Assembly (NCBI GenBank): GCA_016234985.1
Contig: JACRNK010000180.1
Span: 1 to 10,495 of the forward strand
Source: Deltaproteobacteria bacterium
Lineage (GTDB): Bacteria; Desulfobacterota; GWC2-55-46; UBA9637
Length of the DNA: 10,495 nucleotides
Direction of reading: 5' to 3'
The first letter of the stretch is position 1; each line of letters begins with the position of its first letter. A model generated the notes under the pieces. That model had not been told where the DNA came from. It ran no database searches and worked only from the letters and a program-made list of their open reading frames with translations. The position numbers and the translations under genes were made by a program. Below are positions 8,103 through 10,495 of this stretch, piece after piece.

Positions 8103-10069
8103 GTTTTTTTCAACATCTCCATGGCCTTGTCAATCTGCGCATGGCCGCCGAGCAGAACCAGCACATCCATTGCATGTATTTTGAAATCCGCCGACAACGC
8201 GGTAGATGCCGCGCTCCCCCTGACAACTGCGATAATAATAGCGCCTGTTTTTTTTCTCAAATCCAATTCAGAGAGGGTTTTGTTTGCCGCCAAAGAATCT
8301 TCTGTTACAAGGAATGTTGATGTAATACTTGTTGCAAATATGCTGGACAACTCCATCAGCCTTTGCTTTGGCAGAGACATGCCTCTGAGCATTGCATAAC
8401 CTTCATGCCTTATTATGTCTATCTGGTTCTGTATGATATTTGTGGGAATATGATATTCCCCCAAAACCCTGGCGAATATCTCAACCGATGTCTCAAACTC
8501 CTCGGATATGACCTGATTTGCGCCGAGTTTATATAAGGTGTCAACCTCGCCTGTGTATCTGGTTCTCGTAATAGCATATACGGAAGGGTTTAGATCCTTT
8601 GCAGCCTTCAGCGCCATCCTTGTTGCAACAGGGTCTGAAACGGCAAATACAATAACCCTGGCGCGTTTAATGCCCGCCTTTTTTAAAATTTCAGGATGGC
8701 TTATATCTCCGAAGAGCGCCTTATGTTTCCCCTTTTTTGCCTTGCTGATTCTATCTGCATTCATGTCCAGAATAATATATTCTATCCCTGTTGACTTTAA
8801 CACACTTGCTGTATTTTGTCCGTTCAGACCGTAACCGGCTATAATCACATGGTTGGAAAGACCCTTTGGCGCAGATTCCAGAGAGGAGATTCCCTTTGCC
8901 CCTAATATATGCGCAAGCTGCAAGGCAACCCCCTGGCTCTTTTCAAATAAGAGCGGGACAGCAAGCATGGTGAGTATGGATGAGGCGATAAATGTCTGAT
9001 ACATCTCATTGGAAAGGATGCCGTATTCCCCGCCTGCCTTCATAAGCACAAAGGAAAACTCGCCTATATTTGAAAGGCCGATGCCGACAATGACGGCAAG
9101 GCGGAAAGGGTATCTGAGCATCTGGCCGATTCCGATAACAACTAATATCTTCAGCGCGATAATCGCGCAGGCCATGGGAAAGATATGCGATAAGTTGGAC
9201 AGAAAATAATTAACCTCAAGGAGCATTCCGATTGATATGAAAAAAAGGCTGGAAAACACATCCCTGAAAGGCAGCATCTCCGCTACAATCTGGTGGCTGT
9301 ATTCGGATTCCGATATTACAAGCCCGGCAATAAATGCGCCGATAGCCAGAGACAGGCCTATCCTTGATGTCAACCATGCGATGGCAAGGCACAAAAATAA
9401 GGCGGTTATGATGAATATCTCTCTGTTTCGTAATTTTACAACCTGATATAATATTCTCGGCACAAGGATATAGGCGGCGGCAAGGATTGCAGCCACAGCC
9501 AGGTCGGCGGTCAATATGCTTTTTGCGACAAGAAAGGCGGTTATGCCCTCAACCTTTCCAACATGCTGAAGCAAAATGACCATAGGAACGACAGCAATGT
9601 CCTGGACAATGACTATGCCCATGCAAAGCCTGCCATGAGAGGAATCTATCTCCCCCCTGTCGCTTAAAATCTTGAGTATGATGGCGGTTGAGCTCTGGGC
9701 TATGATGAATCCGAAGAGCATAGCCTCCGGGAATGACCGCTTAAACACCCTGGCAATAATAATGATAATGGCGGTTGTAAATAGGATTTGAAGTCCGCCG
9801 CTGATGACCGCCTCTCTGCCGACATTTCTTAGCTTTGCAAATGAAAGTTCAAGGCCGATGGTAAAAAGCAGCATCACCACCCCAACCTGGGCCAGAAGCT
9901 CCACTGTGCTGACCTCCGTAATCAGCTTAAAACCATGCGGGCCTATAATCACGCCTGTGGCGAGAAAACCAACAATGGTCGGCAATCCAAGCTTGTGAAA
10001 GATGAAGATAACAGGGATGGATACGCCCATCAGGATGATGATATCCCTGAGCAAGGGAAAATTTTCCAT
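8099..10069 (-). CDS. Kef-type cation (K+)/proton antiporter with C-terminal RCK (TrkA-N/TrkA-C) domains
   Basis: An inner-membrane monovalent cation:proton antiporter (CPA2). The first 380 or so residues are a run of hydrophobic helices with family signatures: LGLPTIVGFLATGVIIGPHG, LFTIGLEL, AQSSTAIILKIL, GIVIVQDIAVVPM and AFIAGLVISES. A Rossmann RCK_N domain follows, with HVIIAGYGLNG (GYGLNG at 412-417) and DMNADR, and then a TrkA-C domain near the C-terminus (ELDLRKKTGAIIIAVVRG). Length is 656 residues from ATG 10069. A 20-residue upstream extension to ATG 10129 exists, but it is non-conserved and overlaps a promoter and a palindrome, so 10069 is chosen. Neither start has a Shine-Dalgarno. 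The nucleotide-binding residues suggest gating by NAD(H) or similar; the ion is inferred. The stop overlaps the cbiA start by ATGA. Confidence 0.92.
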   Translation of the reverse strand: MENFPLLRDIIILMGVSIPVIFIFHKLGLPTIVGFLATGVIIGPHGFKLITEVSTVELLAQVGVVMLLFTIGLELSFAKLRNVGREAVISGGLQILFTTAIIIIIARVFKRSFPEAMLFGFIIAQSSTAIILKILSDRGEIDSSHGRLCMGIVIVQDIAVVPMVILLQHVGKVEGITAFLVAKSILTADLAVAAILAAAYILVPRILYQVVKLRNREIFIITALFLCLAIAWLTSRIGLSLAIGAFIAGLVISESEYSHQIVAEMLPFRDVFSSLFFISIGMLLEVNYFLSNLSHIFPMACAIIALKILVVIGIGQMLRYPFRLAVIVGIGLSNIGEFSFVLMKAGGEYGILSNEMYQTFIASSILTMLAVPLLFEKSQGVALQLAHILGAKGISSLESAPKGLSNHVIIAGYGLNGQNTASVLKSTGIEYIILDMNADRISKAKKGKHKALFGDISHPEILKKAGIKRARVIVFAVSDPVATRMALKAAKDLNPSVYAITRTRYTGEVDTLYKLGANQVISEEFETSVEIFARVLGEYHIPTNIIQNQIDIIRHEGYAMLRGMSLPKQRLMELSSIFATSITSTFLVTEDSLAANKTLSELDLRKKTGAIIIAVVRGSAASTALSADFKIHAMDVLVLLGGHAQIDKAMEMLKKT

Positions 10070-10078
10070 ATGAAAAGG

Positions 10079-10108
10079 ATAGTAAACCCCGCCGCGCCTT
10101 TCTGTCAA
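10079..10108 (-). promoter_or_regulatory. Promoter for kef-cbiA-dabb, placed for near-leaderless transcription
   Basis: On the minus strand a perfect -35, TTGACA (10108-10103), and a -10, TACTAT (10084-10079), are separated by 18 bp. The -10 ends only 9 nt before the ATG at 10069, so transcription would begin at or within a few bases of the start codon. This agrees with the lack of any Shine-Dalgarno there. Read by eye; the start site is untested. Confidence 0.55.
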
Positions 10109-10112
10109 GGCA

Positions 10113-10134
10113 GAAAAATGCAATTGCATTTTTC
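10113..10134. promoter_or_regulatory. Perfect 22-bp palindrome in the divergent promoter region, possible operator
   Basis: The half-site GAAAAATGCAA is followed at once by its complement, with no spacer. It lies 4 bp upstream of the kef -35 box. On the plus strand it contains TTGCAT (10124-10129), which with TAAAAA 17 bp later could serve as a weak promoter for the right-hand gene. An AT-rich, spacerless dyad is more like a dimeric repressor or activator site than a terminator. No regulator gene is visible. Confidence 0.5.
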
Positions 10135-10165
10135 AGGCGATTAGGGTAAAAATTAGATTATATGA

Positions 10166-10245
10166 ACCCCGTTAGAAGCTCATTGTTAATGAACAGTTTG
10201 CTTTTGGCGGGGATTATCTCTGAGAAAGGAGGCTTCTAACGGGGT
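10166..10245. repeat. 80-bp element bounded by perfect 14-bp inverted repeats, covering the start of the right-hand gene
   Basis: ACCCCGTTAGAAGC at 10166-10179 and its exact complement at 10232-10245 flank a 52-bp interior. The interior holds a small dyad (TCATT-GTT-AATGA, 10180-10192) and an AGGAGG at 10227-10232 that touches the right arm. The right arm ends inside the candidate GTG start codon (10244-10246). It could be a small mobile repeat or a leader RNA structure that hides the start codon. No T-run follows, so a terminator is unlikely. Confidence 0.7.
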
Positions 10246-10495
10246 GAAGGATGAAATGATGTTGCCTCTTCTTGAAGAGGCTGCGGAAAAACTTTCAATC
10301 AAGGTTTCTTATGACGACCTGAGAAAGGGCGAGGTAAATACATCAGGCGGCTCCTGTGTGCTGAAGGGTGAAAAGCGGATTATCATCCATAAGAAGCTGC
10401 ACACAAGGGAGAAGGTTGATATTTTAATGGAGCTTTTGGCAGAAATGGATTTTGAAGGCATTCACTTGCCGGTAGAGATACGAGAAAGCCTGGAC
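10244..10495 (+). CDS. Small protein of unknown function, 84 codons visible (3' end cut)
   Basis: An open frame of 84 codons with no stop reaches the window edge. It begins MKDEMMLPLLEEAAEKLSI and continues through VSYDDLRKGEVNTSGGSCVLKGEKRIIIH, then KKLHTREKVDILMELLAEM and a GIHLPVEIRESL end. The alternation of helix-like and strand-like segments and the ordinary codon use support a real gene. No membrane segment, signal peptide or metal motif is seen, and I cannot assign a family with certainty; similar short hypothetical proteins seem to exist in related genomes. Two starts compete: GTG 10244, with AGGAGG 11 nt upstream, and ATG 10256, with AAGGA 4 nt upstream. It is divergent from kef, and its leader contains the 80-bp inverted repeat. 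Confidence 0.7.
   Translation, partial: MKDEMMLPLLEEAAEKLSIKVSYDDLRKGEVNTSGGSCVLKGEKRIIIHKKLHTREKVDILMELLAEMDFEGIHLPVEIRESLD

Noticed and set aside
10070-10129. 20-residue N-terminal extension of the Kef antiporter from ATG 10129
   Set aside because: The extension is not like the family's N-terminus, has no ribosome site, and overlaps a good -35/-10 promoter and part of a perfect palindrome. ATG 10069 begins exactly where homologous sequence begins.

Overview
The window looks like a piece of a Gram-negative bacterial chromosome of moderate GC content. GyrB is 813 residues, a length that includes the long insertion in the C-terminal half seen in many Proteobacteria and related phyla. The genes carry many short dispersed repeats, some read in frame inside proteins. 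That style is familiar from Nitrospirota and delta-proteobacterial environmental genomes, but the lineage is an inference and no marker in the window settles it. Nearly all large genes lie on the minus strand. The exceptions are a small toxin-antitoxin remnant at about 5.1-5.45 kb and a small gene running off the right edge.

Layout, left to right. At 1-1054 is the N-terminal three quarters of tldD (minus, cut by the window edge). At 1115-3556 is gyrB (minus, TTG start with a strong Shine-Dalgarno). A 29-bp palindrome follows at 3594-3622. At 3677-4981 is a ThiC-family gene (minus). A divergent promoter region then leads into a plus-strand addiction module: an intact antitoxin (5114-5344) and a ParE/RelE-type toxin cut to 37 residues (5341-5454), whose stop codon lies inside a GTTGGGTT-type inverted repeat. 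Convergent to this are a small amphi-Trp protein (5477-5689), a broken nitroreductase (5830-6247), a Dabb-domain protein (6317-6619), a cobyrinate a,c-diamide synthase (cbiA/cobB, 6639-8102) and a Kef-type cation/proton antiporter with an RCK regulatory domain (8099-10069). The last three are closely packed: kef and cbiA overlap by ATGA, and the Dabb gene starts 19 nt after cbiA. The promoter region at 10070-10243 is shared with a divergent, unrecognised small gene (10244 to the edge).

No known multi-gene defence or secretion system is visible. The most unusual feature is cbiA. It carries three in-frame repeat insertions: two related hairpin elements that encode similar peptides in the same frame, and one array of 7-bp units. 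All sit at predicted loops or the interdomain linker. Other points worth checking are a -35/-10 promoter placed so that the Kef mRNA would be almost leaderless, with a perfect 22-bp palindrome next to it; an 80-bp inverted repeat whose right arm covers the start of the right-hand gene; and a ThiC homologue with altered conserved positions in a region that contains a corrinoid gene but no other thiamin gene.
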